Below are positions 9,053 through 17,670 of a stretch of 64,000 nucleotides of DNA, in pieces. The notes beneath the pieces were generated by a model. It saw only the letters and a list, made by a program, of their open reading frames with translations, was not told where the DNA came from and did not search any database. The position numbers were made by a program, and so were the translations under genes. Every line of letters starts with the position of its first letter. Position 1 is the first letter of the stretch. The stretch comes from Chloroflexota bacterium (GTDB taxonomy: Bacteria > Chloroflexota > Chloroflexia > Chloroflexales > Roseiflexaceae). The stretch lies in NCBI GenBank assembly GCA_013388755.1, contig JACAEQ010000070.1, forward strand, positions 107,962 through 171,961. The letters are read 5' to 3'.

Positions 9053-10371
9053 GGGAGTCTTCCTTCATTTCCAGCGGCACGTACGTCGGCAAGCGCCGTT
9101 CGCGCATGCGATACATACACAGGAGAAAAATATGGATTAAGCTCCAATGCCTGGCTCAACCAGCGCTGCGCGGCAACGCTATCTCCCTGGGCCCGGGCGA
9201 TGACGCCAGCGCGGTAGAAGAGCAGCGCATCCTGTGTTCCCAGGCGCAGCGCTTCCTCGATCTTGTTCCTGGCTTCGGTATAGTCGCCGGCGCGGTAGAG
9301 CGCCCAGGCCAACGTCTCTGCACCCTTCACGCCTGGTCGTCGTTCATATGCGCTCTTCGCCAGCGTCAGCGCCGCCTGCGGGTTACTTCCATGGTCGGCC
9401 TCAAACAGCGCCAGTTCGAGATCGGCATCGATGCCATTGGCCTGGTTAAGTTGCTGCATGGCGCGTACCAGGTCATATTGGCGCGCCGCATCTTCGGGCC
9501 GGCCCGCCGCCTCATAGGTCTCGCCGAGTCCAATCACGAACTCAGGCAGCGGCATACGCGCGACCGCCTGTCCATACAGCTCAATCGCCTCGTCGAATCG
9601 TCCCTGCGCCGCCGATATGCGCGCAAGACCCGCCAGCGCGTGCGCATACCCTGGGAGACGTTCAAGCGACAAGCGGTAGGTTCGCTCCGCATTGATGAGG
9701 TCGCCTTTTGCGGCGTACAGATGGCCGAGCTGAACACGCGCCCATTCCGTATTCTCGGTCGTTGGCCCGCCGGCGCGCACAGCCATGTCCATTGCCTCAA
9801 TAGCGCCGTCAAGATCACCATACAGTTCACGCGCATATGACGCGCGGCTGTAGGAGCCAAGATCGGGACGCATATCGACCATCGTCTGGATCGTCGTCAC
9901 GGCAGCATCGTACATGCCTAGCTCAATCTGTGCGTCGGCGATCACACCGTACACTCTAGGCACATATGGGTCAATTGCTCGTGCTCGTTCCCCCAACGCA
10001 AGCGCATCGCGGAACTGGTGACGCGCCAGCGCCAGCGTTCCAGCGCCGATGAGCGATTCGACATGGCGTTCATCGCGGCGTAGTGCTGCATCAAGAACCG
10101 CCTCGGCCCTGGCGTAGTACGCCGGGTCGCCGGTTTCGCGTGCCTTCTGGATGTACGCCCAGCCAAGCAGCGCATGAGCGTCAAGGTTCTCCGGTTCGCG
10201 GCGCACGACTTCCTGGTAACTCCAGACAAACCGGTCGATCATCCCGGGCTGGGATTGCTGAATCGCCGGCGCCGACGGAACGCCGGATCGCAGAAATGCC
10301 CAGACGGTAACCAGGACGGCCAGCACAATTCCCAGACCCGCAAGGACGCGGCGAAATCGCAACGGGATCAT
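9049..10371 (-). CDS. Membrane-anchored tetratricopeptide-repeat protein
   Basis: 440 residues: an N-terminal membrane helix (VLAGLGIVLAVLVTVWAFL, about residues 9-27) followed by roughly nine TPR units, seen as repeated A-x-x-x-Y-G-x-A/L-G-x-x-Y/F blocks such as AHALLGWAYIQKARETGD, ARVQLGHLYAAKGDLINAE and LAGLARISAAQGRFDEAIELY. The repeats should lie outside the cytoplasm if the helix is a signal anchor. It is the middle gene of the DUF4331-TPR-NicO operon, overlapping the NicO start by four bases, and probably scaffolds partners of that secreted system. GGAG lies eight bases before ATG 10371. Confidence 0.85.
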   Translation of the reverse strand: MIPLRFRRVLAGLGIVLAVLVTVWAFLRSGVPSAPAIQQSQPGMIDRFVWSYQEVVRREPENLDAHALLGWAYIQKARETGDPAYYARAEAVLDAALRRDERHVESLIGAGTLALARHQFRDALALGERARAIDPYVPRVYGVIADAQIELGMYDAAVTTIQTMVDMRPDLGSYSRASYARELYGDLDGAIEAMDMAVRAGGPTTENTEWARVQLGHLYAAKGDLINAERTYRLSLERLPGYAHALAGLARISAAQGRFDEAIELYGQAVARMPLPEFVIGLGETYEAAGRPEDAARQYDLVRAMQQLNQANGIDADLELALFEADHGSNPQAALTLAKSAYERRPGVKGAETLAWALYRAGDYTEARNKIEEALRLGTQDALLFYRAGVIARAQGDSVAAQRWLSQALELNPYFSPVYVSHARTALADVRAAGNEGRLP

Positions 10372-10451
10372 TTGATATGCTCCAAGTGAGTCAGGAAGGA
10401 CGCGGCATATGGCTGTTTCACCACTATGCCGCGCACTTCGTCTGTCCTGGT

Positions 10452-11915
10452 CTAGCGATGCAATGAGCTATCGTAACCGGCATGTGGATGGGCCTGATAG
10501 GGGAATGACGCCAGGAACGGCATATCATTCGCCTGGACGCCATCGCTGACCAGGTTGTTCGGACTCTTGTTCGGCAGGCCAAGCAGGCTGTTCAGGAACG
10601 GCCCATACCCTTGCGCCACTGCCTTTAGTTCGATGTCGGTGACATCATCGGCAAGGCGGCGACCATTCGGGAAGCCGGCCAGGTCACCTTCAAGAACGCC
10701 GAGGATGCTTGCCTGTCCCGACGCTGTGGGCGGCACCGCAACATTCAGCCTCAGCAGATCGGCGCGCGTGTTGCCGGTAAAGGTAAATGATGAGCCATCC
10801 GGAAGCTTCACTCCGGTGAGCAGGATCGCGACAAGATCGGCGCGCCCGGTTGTGTCAACCGTCTGCAACACGCCGTTCGGATTGGTCGGTTGGGTATAGA
10901 GGAGATTCACAATGCCGGCAAGCTCAGGATTGAGATAGAACTGCTCGAATTGCTCGTCCTTATGCGGCGGTTGCGCATTCCAGTAGTCTTTCTTGCCGAG
11001 CGGAATGATGACTTCATTCACCAGCGGATTACCCAGTCGCGACACCTGTTGCCAGGCGCCAGAGCCATGCACCGACCCGTCGCGGTTCAATACCCGGATC
11101 CGCTGGCGGCTTGCGCTGGCATAGATGCCAATCACCGGTTTCTTCGTCTGATCCGCGCCCATCCCGTCCGCGGTCAACTGGTCGATCGGGATCTGCAGGC
11201 TAATCGTATGTGTGTTATAGCCGTTCACGCCGTCGATCCCGGCCTCATCCGGCAATGGAATCAGGTGGAGGCTGTTGAATGGACGTAATCCGCCAAGATC
11301 GAAAATCGACCCCAGGTCGACGAAGAATGCGTCGTCGCGCTGGCCGGCAAACACTCTGATGCCGCCGTTCAGCTCGGCAATCGCCTGTTCGGCAATACTG
11401 GCATAGTTCGGCGTCGAACGCGGCCCGACATTCACCGGAGGAACAACGCCATACCCAAGGACTTCGGTCTTACCATGGCGACCGTATGTCACACGTTCGA
11501 CGGTATAGCACTGTTGCAGATTGAAGTTGGGATCCGTTGGCGATGTCACCGGGCCGGTGATATAGAGGAATGTGTTGGGGTTCTGGCGCTTCGTTTCGAA
11601 GGTGAAGCGATAGGTAATGTCCGGTTTCGCATCGCCGTTGTTGTCGACATGGATCTCGTAGCGTACATCGTCTCCAAAGCTCACAAAGTTCGGCCCGCCG
11701 TTTGGCTCTTCCAGTGGAATGTAGTTGGCGACAATCGTGACGGTATCAGGCCGATCAGGGCTACGAAAAGCGTACAGGTCGGTATTGTCGGCCAGCGGGT
11801 CAGTGCTGATAAACGGCGCTTCACGATGGCTCGAGGCCTCCGCCACCGGCCCGGCAGCGATAAGCAGGACCATTACCATCGTGAAGGCGGCAATCATAGC
11901 TTTCCACTTCTGCAT
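10452..11915 (-). CDS. Secreted DUF4331 protein
   Basis: 487 residues with a clear signal peptide (residues 1-28, cleavage near AEA|SSH) and the DUF4331 hallmark SSHREAPFISTDPLADNTDLYAF directly after it. The mature protein is beta-rich, with YEIHVDNNGDAKPDITYRF, and has no known catalytic residues. The family has no established biochemical role; members are often found beside TPR proteins, transporters and ECF sigma factors, as here. AAGGAG precedes ATG 11915. It heads the operon with the TPR and NicO genes (80 bases to the TPR start) and is divergent from the anti-sigma gene, so ECF control is plausible though no clear ECF promoter was found. Confidence 0.88.
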   Translation of the reverse strand: MQKWKAMIAAFTMVMVLLIAAGPVAEASSHREAPFISTDPLADNTDLYAFRSPDRPDTVTIVANYIPLEEPNGGPNFVSFGDDVRYEIHVDNNGDAKPDITYRFTFETKRQNPNTFLYITGPVTSPTDPNFNLQQCYTVERVTYGRHGKTEVLGYGVVPPVNVGPRSTPNYASIAEQAIAELNGGIRVFAGQRDDAFFVDLGSIFDLGGLRPFNSLHLIPLPDEAGIDGVNGYNTHTISLQIPIDQLTADGMGADQTKKPVIGIYASASRQRIRVLNRDGSVHGSGAWQQVSRLGNPLVNEVIIPLGKKDYWNAQPPHKDEQFEQFYLNPELAGIVNLLYTQPTNPNGVLQTVDTTGRADLVAILLTGVKLPDGSSFTFTGNTRADLLRLNVAVPPTASGQASILGVLEGDLAGFPNGRRLADDVTDIELKAVAQGYGPFLNSLLGLPNKSPNNLVSDGVQANDMPFLASFPYQAHPHAGYDSSLHR

Positions 11916-11940
11916 AGAAAAAGTCTCCTTGCCTGTTAGC

Positions 11941-11961
11941 CGGAGGTGACGATCACCTCCG
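11941..11961 (-). promoter_or_regulatory. Perfect 9-bp dyad in the DUF4331 leader
   Basis: CGGAGGTGA-CGA-TCACCTCCG is a perfect inverted repeat (9-bp arms, 3-base centre) 26-46 bases before the DUF4331 start. It could be an operator or, in RNA, a hairpin. One arm is a full-strength Shine-Dalgarno sequence (GGAGGTGA) paired with its complement. Confidence 0.5.
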
Positions 11962-12526
11962 AATCTCCCGTTACGGCCGATGTTCTATCGCTGGTCGGCA
12001 TCCCTCCTTTCGGCAATGCGGCAGCCGGCCCATCCGCAGGCACATCCGCCGAGCGATTTCCGAATAATGATGAGCGAGCATGCACCCGTGGAGCCGTGGC
12101 GAACGACGACAATGAAGGCTCCACCAGATATTGCGAAAGAAGAAGGGGAAACGGATGAGGATGAACCGAATCAGTTGTGCCCGATTCCCGCAACCGGCAG
12201 ACGGCATCCGCCAGACCATTTTTTCACATTATTCAAAGAACGGAGCATTCATGGTGCGCAAGCGTGCACCCCGACACAGCGTTCGGAAAGACTATGAACC
12301 GGGCATCCGGCGCATGCGAAGCCTGTATAATATGCAAACACACTATCGCGCGACGATAATGCGCCTTGTTATGACCTGGCAAAGGGGATTCCAGACCGCA
12401 CCGATATGTAATTGCGATAAACGCCTGATCGGCGATAGACGTGGAGCCTGCCTGAAAGATTGACGTTGACCTCGTCACAAGGCATGGTTATCCAGACACA
12501 TACACCAGTAGCGTGAAAGGTGCCCG
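11962..12526. other. 565-bp gap between the divergent DUF4331 and anti-sigma genes
   Basis: No believable gene on either strand. It must hold the promoters of both divergent operons. The best plus-strand -10 candidate is TGTATAAT (TATAAT 12326-12331) about 195 bases before the anti-sigma ATG, without a good -35. The stretch 12230-12290 is AT-richer than its surroundings. Nothing else recognisable. Confidence 0.5.
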
Positions 12527-13264
12527 ATGGCATTGAGCGACGACATGCTCGATCTTCTTACTGCATATGCGCTCGACGCACTTCCGCCGGAGGATGTTGC
12601 GCGCGTCCAGGCATTGCTTGCCGAACAGCCTGAACTGCAACACCATCTCGCCGAATTACGTTCGACTGTCAATGCACTGCCATATGCATTACCGGAGCCG
12701 CAAGCCGATTCTGCCTTGCGCCGGCGTGTTCTCGATTATGCGACCAGTCGTACTTCCCGGCAGATTCGTGTGGTGCAAAGCCGTCCGGTGTGGCTGCTTC
12801 GTCTGTCCAGCGCACTTGGCGCGCTGGCTGTGGCGGCACTGCTGGCGGCAGCTTTCGCATGGTCTTCGCTCCGTGGCGCGCAAGCTGAATTGGCGTTCCT
12901 CCGGAGTGAACTGGCGACGGCGCGGGCGAACCAGCAGTATCTTGTGCGGGTTGTGACACAGCCGGAGGTCTTTGCGGTCCTATCCGGAGAGGCGGGACGC
13001 GCCAGCATCCTCCGTGAAGCCGGTGGCGACGCCATTCTTGCCGCACGATTGATTCCACTGCCTGCCGACCAGGTGTATCAACTCTGGCTGATCGACTCCG
13101 GCGCTCCCGTCAGCGGCGGCACATTCCGTGTCGACCAGGAGGGATATGGCGTCCTTGCGCTGCCTTCCGGAACCATACTCACAGATACGACGATCTTCGC
13201 AGTCACCCGAGAACCGGCTCCCGGAAGTCCCGGACCAACCACGCCGATCATAATACGTAGTTGA
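12527..13264 (+). CDS. RskA-type anti-sigma factor
   Basis: 245-residue single-pass membrane protein. Residues 1-75 form the cytoplasmic sigma-binding part (DMLDLLTAYALDALPPEDVARVQALLAEQ, the usual start of zinc-less RskA/anti-sigma-K proteins). One helix lies at about residues 92-112 (ALGALAVAALLAAAFAW). The outer part contains the RskA C-terminal fold: VYQLWLIDSGAPVSGGTFRVD and FAVTREPAPGSPGPTTPI. It should hold the downstream ECF sigma factor inactive at the membrane until proteolysis. AAAGG precedes ATG 12527. The order anti-sigma first, sigma 418 bases later, is the reverse of the usual arrangement. Confidence 0.9.
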   Translation: MALSDDMLDLLTAYALDALPPEDVARVQALLAEQPELQHHLAELRSTVNALPYALPEPQADSALRRRVLDYATSRTSRQIRVVQSRPVWLLRLSSALGALAVAALLAAAFAWSSLRGAQAELAFLRSELATARANQQYLVRVVTQPEVFAVLSGEAGRASILREAGGDAILAARLIPLPADQVYQLWLIDSGAPVSGGTFRVDQEGYGVLALPSGTILTDTTIFAVTREPAPGSPGPTTPIIIRS

Positions 13265-13682
13265 AGCACAATGCCATCGGCGGCGTGAGCACAAAATGAA
13301 TACCGATTAGCCAGAGAATAACCTTGAGAATAACAGGTGCAATGGCGTATCCTGGCGAAGGATAAAACGCGAATCGGTCAGGCGGCGGAACTGTTCACGA
13401 CTGCGGGAAACGGATGTCTGGGGAACGTCCTCGTTAAGGGCAAGCCTTGTGTTCGCCCCCGGCGGCGGGATGCGCCCTGGAAAACGGCATCCATCTCGCC
13501 AGCCGCCGGGCGGGCCGGATCATGGGGGCGAGATGTCGCGATCCCAGGAGAGGGGCGATCAGTCACCTGGCGTATTGACGGGAGCAGAGCGCATCGTTGC
13601 CTTCGACAGGCTCAGGAAGCGACGCCTCCCTGTATCAGTGCAAAGTGTGAAGGGTTCGGACTCGATCGTTGAGGAGCATCTG
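13265..13682. other. 418-bp gap between anti-sigma and sigma genes
   Basis: No gene supported. It contains a CTTCGACAGGCTCAGGA dispersed-repeat motif (about 13600-13617) and purine-rich sequence. GGAAC-type boxes occur around 13386 and 13428 but spacing to a GTC-type -10 is wrong for a convincing ECF promoter. The sigma ribosome site GAGGAG is at its end. Confidence 0.45.
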
Positions 13683-14375
13683 ATGTACGGAATGATTGCC
13701 GGATTTGATGTTGAATCGGTTATCTTCAGGATATTCAAACAAACACGATACCGTATTGAAACACCATCCGGCCACAAGACCGGCATCAACTATCAGATCG
13801 AAACAAACCCCGGCACTTCATCCAATAGTACGGAGCCGACCGACGAAGAACTTATCGCGCGGGTGCGCCAGCGCGATGAACAGGCGCTCGCCGCGATCTA
13901 TGATCGTTACCATCGTTTGCTCTATGCACTAGCGCTTCGAATCACCGGCGACCATGCGACTGTCGAGGAAGTGCTTCAGGATACCTTTCACGCGGTCTGG
14001 CGCTCAGTAGGCGGATACCAACCGGGGGGGAGTCTGGCGGCCTGGCTGATCGGTATCGTGCGCCATCGCGCCATTGACGCAACGCGCTCACGTCTCTTCC
14101 AGTCGCGCGCGCGCGAGCATGCGCTCGACGAGGCGACGTCCGAGGCCGCCGGCAGCGCCGACGATCAGATCGACCATATACTGTTGCGCCAGGTGGTTCG
14201 CGCCGCATTGGCGGAATTATCGGCGGAACAGCGCCAGGCGATTGACCTTGCCTACTATGGCGGGTTGACCACGGCTGAAGTAGCGGCGCGCCTTGGGGCG
14301 CCGCACGGAACGGTCAAGTCCTGGATTCGTCAAGGGATCACACGGTTGCGCGAGGCGCTGCGTCGAACAGGCTAA
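13683..14375 (+). CDS. ECF RNA polymerase sigma factor
   Basis: 230 residues from ATG 13683 (GAGGAG seven bases upstream); a longer upstream frame is rejected. Region 2 runs from TDEELIARVRQRDEQALAAIYDRYHRLLYALALRITG to the DTFHAVWRS promoter-melting block; region 4 is LSAEQRQAIDLAYYGGLTTAEVAARLGAPHGTVKSWIRQGITRLREAL, with the helix-turn-helix. About 45 extra residues before region 2 are low in helix content and unusual for an ECF factor, so a later start is possible. Partner is the RskA-like anti-sigma upstream. Likely targets are its own locus and the divergent DUF4331 operon. It ends by overlapping the stop of the convergent ligase gene. Confidence 0.9.
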   Translation: MYGMIAGFDVESVIFRIFKQTRYRIETPSGHKTGINYQIETNPGTSSNSTEPTDEELIARVRQRDEQALAAIYDRYHRLLYALALRITGDHATVEEVLQDTFHAVWRSVGGYQPGGSLAAWLIGIVRHRAIDATRSRLFQSRAREHALDEATSEAAGSADDQIDHILLRQVVRAALAELSAEQRQAIDLAYYGGLTTAEVAARLGAPHGTVKSWIRQGITRLREALRRTG

Positions 14376-16162
14376 TCGCCAGGCAGCATGGTGCGCACCG
14401 TCTCGATCGTATCGGCGTCGGCGGGGCGCTTATCGTGCCGCCAGCGCAGAATACGCGGAAACCGCACGGCGATCCCGGATTTATGGCGTGCCGAACGCTG
14501 AATGCCCTCAAAGGCAAGTTCAAACACCAGTTCAGGCGTCACCGTGCGCACCGGGCCGAACTTCTCCAGCGTGTTGCGCCGCACGAACGCGTCGACCTGG
14601 CGGATCTCTTCGTCGGTCAGGCCGGAATATGCCTTCGCAAACGGCACAAGCCGGTCGCCGTCCCATACCGCGAAGGTATAGTCGGTATACAGACTGGCGC
14701 GTTTGCCGCTGCCGCGCTGGGCATAGATCAGCACGGCATCGACAGTGTACGGCGCAACTTTCCATTTCCACCAGTCGCCGCGCACCCGCCCGACGCGGTA
14801 GGCCGACTCGCGACGTTTGAGCATCATCCCTTCTACGTTTCGCTCGCGCGACATGGCCCATTGCGCCGCCAGATCGTTCCAGTCGGTTGCGGTGACGATG
14901 GGAGAAAGGAGAAGCGGAGTAGCGGAGTAGCGGAGTAGGGGGGCATTATCGAGGCTTGATGGCTTTTCAGATACGAACCCGGCACTGGATACGCCACCGC
15001 CTTCCTGTCTCCACGTCCCCTGTTCTCCGTGTCCCCGTGTCTCCTGTTCTCCGTGTCCCCGTGTCTCTCCCTCAAACCGGCCAGCTACAAGTGCTACCAG
15101 CCACTCAAGTTGCGCCCGGCGCCACGTGAGCGGCCTGTCACGCACATCAACGCCGTCGAGTTCGAGCAGATCGTATGCCAGCAACACCACCGGCACTTCG
15201 TCCAGCACGTTCCTGGTCAGGTCCCGGCGGCCAATGCGGCGCTGGAGTTGCGCGAACGGCAGGACGGTGCCGTCTTTCCAGGGCAATACCTCGCCATCAA
15301 TCACGACGCCATCAGGGAGGAGCGCGCCAATCGCCGTAATCTCCGGGAAACGGTCGGAAATCAGATCCTCACCGCGTGACCAGAGAAAAACCTGCCCGGC
15401 CCGGCGAATCAACTGGGCACGAATGCCGTCCCATTTCCACTCGGCCTGCCACTCCGCCAGCGGGCCAAGCGTTTCGGGCGCATCATCGAGCGGGTATGCC
15501 AGGCAGAACGGGTAGGGACGGCTCACGTCGGTGTCAGCGCTGTCGTGTGCCAACAATGCCTGATAGAAGGCTGCCGAGGGCTGCCACTCACCCATGAGCC
15601 GGTGTGTAATCGCTGCGGAATCGGCGCCGCTGACGCGGGCCAGCGCGCGAACAACCAGTTGCTGCGAGACACCCACGCGGAAGGCGCCGGTGATCAGTTT
15701 GTTCCACACAAATCGCTCTGCCCCACCAAGGGTCGCCCACGCCGCAAGAATGATTGCGCGTTGCTCCGCCTCGTCACGCTCACGTAGCGGTAACAGCACC
15801 GCTTCGACCCAGCGATGCAACGGCTGCGGGCCATCAAACGGTAAGACACTGGCCGATGCGACATCCGCCGGGTGCCATTCGCCCGGCTCCGGCACCAGCA
15901 ATGTCACCGTCTCGGCAAAGTCGCCGACAGCGTCGTACGACTCGCCGAACAGCCAGTCGGGAATTGCGGCAGCCTCCACAGCCCAGGCGCGCAGTCTGGG
16001 CATGGAGACCGCCTGGCGCGGCCGCCGCCCGATAAGAAAATAGAGCGCCCATGCCGCGTCGGCCGGGTCGGCGCATTCGAAGTAGCGCACCAGCGCGTCA
16101 ACCTTCGCACTCGTCCTGTTGGTCTCGTCAAGAGCGGTATAGAGTTCGGCAAAGAGGTTCAT
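14372..16162 (-). CDS. ATP-dependent DNA ligase
   Basis: Joins DNA nicks through ligase-adenylate and DNA-adenylate steps; used in repair rather than replication in bacteria. 596 residues. An N-terminal DNA-binding domain (1-200) precedes the nucleotidyltransferase core: motif I EWKWDGIRAQ with the adenylated lysine, motif III-like LLAYDLLELDG, motif IV NVEGMMLKR, motif V WWKWKVAPYTVDAVLI; an OB-fold ends the protein. Between VAGRFE and SPIVTATDW is an inserted stretch of about 54 residues, made of ETRGHGEQ repeats and low-complexity sequence, that should sit on a surface loop (listed separately). Upstream is the exonuclease normally paired with this ligase, separated by a repeat-filled gap. 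The usual helicase and phosphoesterase partners are absent here. Confidence 0.9.
   Translation of the reverse strand: MNLFAELYTALDETNRTSAKVDALVRYFECADPADAAWALYFLIGRRPRQAVSMPRLRAWAVEAAAIPDWLFGESYDAVGDFAETVTLLVPEPGEWHPADVASASVLPFDGPQPLHRWVEAVLLPLRERDEAEQRAIILAAWATLGGAERFVWNKLITGAFRVGVSQQLVVRALARVSGADSAAITHRLMGEWQPSAAFYQALLAHDSADTDVSRPYPFCLAYPLDDAPETLGPLAEWQAEWKWDGIRAQLIRRAGQVFLWSRGEDLISDRFPEITAIGALLPDGVVIDGEVLPWKDGTVLPFAQLQRRIGRRDLTRNVLDEVPVVLLAYDLLELDGVDVRDRPLTWRRAQLEWLVALVAGRFEGETRGHGEQETRGHGEQGTWRQEGGGVSSAGFVSEKPSSLDNAPLLRYSATPLLLSPIVTATDWNDLAAQWAMSRERNVEGMMLKRRESAYRVGRVRGDWWKWKVAPYTVDAVLIYAQRGSGKRASLYTDYTFAVWDGDRLVPFAKAYSGLTDEEIRQVDAFVRRNTLEKFGPVRTVTPELVFELAFEGIQRSARHKSGIAVRFPRILRWRHDKRPADADTIETVRTMLPGD
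14907..15070 (-). repeat. In-frame repetitive insertion inside the ligase gene
   Basis: About 162 bp, a multiple of three, with no stop in frame. It contains two copies of a 24-bp unit (encoding ETRGHGEQ twice) and three copies of an 8-bp unit CGGAGTAG (about 14915-14938). Both units are typical of intergenic junk repeats, not of ligase genes, and the flanking ligase motifs would join cleanly if it were removed. Confidence 0.65.
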
Positions 16163-16181
16163 GGATCACGTAGGCGACATA

Positions 16182-16297
16182 CCCGGTTGCATGGAGACAC
16201 ACAACGATCAGGAGTGACGGCATGCACCCTGCGCGACGCCGCTGCACGGCTCCTCAGGGTGCGGTCATTCGGTACGATCGAATGCTACCTGGTATGA
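16182..16297 (+). repeat. Repeat C copy 1
   Basis: Dispersed sequence containing ACAACGATCAGGAG, then GCACCCT...AGGGTGC, then GATCGAATGCTACCTGGTAT. It matches 59975-60087 along its length and 46843-46895 in its first half. It fills much of the gap between the ligase and exonuclease genes. Confidence 0.6.
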
Positions 16298-16311
16298 GAC
16301 CTCCATTCACT

Positions 16312-16373
16312 CCAGTAGATTGCTTCGCTATCGCGCGCAATGACATCCAAACAGTCGTTCTTCAGATAGACAC
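16312..16373 (+). repeat. Repeat B remnant
   Basis: The right half of repeat B: AGATTGCTTCGCTATCG, CAATGACATCCA and the degenerate end TTCAGATAGACAC. Left end missing. Adjacent to repeat C, the same pairing seen at 59838-60087. Confidence 0.55.
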
Positions 16374-16461
16374 CAGGCACACCAGGCAAACGCGATGGCG
16401 AACGTTTAACATTCCCACGTTCAACCTCATCCATAAAAGGGCATTCCTGGCGCCTCTTTCC

Positions 16462-17496
16462 TTACGCCTCTTCCCCCTCACCAGTCTCCGCCGCGCCATC
16501 ATCGCCCATTTCCCCTTCAAAACGTGTCGGCACGACCGCAGCGTCACGTCCTTGTTCCTGCAACCAGCGCGCCAGGACGGCGGCATACCCATGCGTCACC
16601 CATACCCGCTCCGCGCCGGTGGCGTCAATGGCCGCCAGCAAGCCGGGCCAGTCGGCATGGTCCGACAGCACGAAGCCGCGATCGAGTGCGCGACGACGAC
16701 GCGTGCCGCGGATCCGCATCCAGCCCGACGCAAAGCCAGTGGCCACCGGGCCAAACTTACGCATCCAGGGCGTACCATGTGCCGAGGGTGGCGCGAGGAT
16801 CATGGCGTGCAACCAGTCGAAACCGCGCGGCGCCTCGCCGGTATATCGCGTCGGCGGGAGGGACACACCGCTCGCGCGATAATCCTCGGTCAGCCGGATA
16901 AGTGCGCCATGGATGAAGATCGGCCCGATCGCAGGATCGAGACCGGCAAGTAATCGCTGCGCCTTACCGAGCGCATACGCATACAGGATGCTCGCTCGAC
17001 CCGCCTCCTGATTACCGCGCCACCAGTCATTGATCTGCGCCAGTACACGCTCCTGCGCCGGCCAGCGGTAGACAGGCAGCCCGAACGTCGATTCAGTAAC
17101 GAAGGTATGGCAGCGCACGGCCTCAAATGGCGCGCACGTCACATCCGGCTCGGTTTTGTAATCGCCGCTGACGACCCAGACTTCACCCCGATACGCTATA
17201 CGCACCTGCGCCGAGCCCAGGATGTGACCGGCAGGATGGAACGAGACATCCACGCCATTGATCGAAACCACTTCTCCGTATGCCGCCGTCTCGATCCGTG
17301 CATCAGGGCCGAGGCGAGTGCGAAGCACGCGTTCACTGTCGCGCGTCGCCAGATAGGCTCTGCTGCCGGGCCGGGCGTGGTCGCTGTGCGCATGGGTCAC
17401 GATCGCGCGCGCAACCGGGCGCCAGGGGTCGATAGCGAAATCGCCGGCAGGGCAGTAAAGACCGGACTCTGTCAGTTGGAGCAATGTATCAGGCAT
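16462..17496 (-). CDS. Ligase-associated DNA exonuclease (metallo-beta-lactamase/beta-CASP fold)
   Basis: 344 residues. Metal-binding motif THAHSDHARPGS near residue 34, FHPAGHILGSAQV near 86, VSGDYK near 110, and HADW/THGY near the C-terminus. The beta-CASP region includes VTESTFGLPVYRWP and LYAYALGKAQRLL. This is the exonuclease of the four-gene bacterial repair set (exonuclease, ATP-dependent ligase, Lhr-like helicase, calcineurin-type phosphoesterase). It lies just upstream of the ligase on the same strand but 299 bases away, with repeats B and C in between, suggesting the once-tight operon was pushed apart. The weak ribosome site at ATG 17496 leaves the start slightly uncertain. Confidence 0.87.
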   Translation of the reverse strand: MPDTLLQLTESGLYCPAGDFAIDPWRPVARAIVTHAHSDHARPGSRAYLATRDSERVLRTRLGPDARIETAAYGEVVSINGVDVSFHPAGHILGSAQVRIAYRGEVWVVSGDYKTEPDVTCAPFEAVRCHTFVTESTFGLPVYRWPAQERVLAQINDWWRGNQEAGRASILYAYALGKAQRLLAGLDPAIGPIFIHGALIRLTEDYRASGVSLPPTRYTGEAPRGFDWLHAMILAPPSAHGTPWMRKFGPVATGFASGWMRIRGTRRRRALDRGFVLSDHADWPGLLAAIDATGAERVWVTHGYAAVLARWLQEQGRDAAVVPTRFEGEMGDDGAAETGEGEEA

Positions 17497-17670
17497 GCTT
17501 CAGCGATCCGGTCTATGAACCGCAGCCGGGGACCGATCGCCACGACTGCCGGCGTGCTCCAACTCGAGAGAACATGTACCATGCACACCATACTGGCGCC
17601 ATGCGCTCTCCTCTCTCGCTTCTCGCCGCTGGTCACATTGAGTGAGATCAGCGACATGCACCACGTCGCA

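Noticed and set aside
11936..12193. 85-codon minus-strand frame before the DUF4331 gene
   Set aside because: No motif or good ribosome site. Its end falls in the dyad, which is better read as regulatory.
13386..13440. Possible ECF promoter (GGAAC ... GTC) before the sigma gene
   Set aside because: Spacing of 24 or 14 bases does not match the 16-17 expected.
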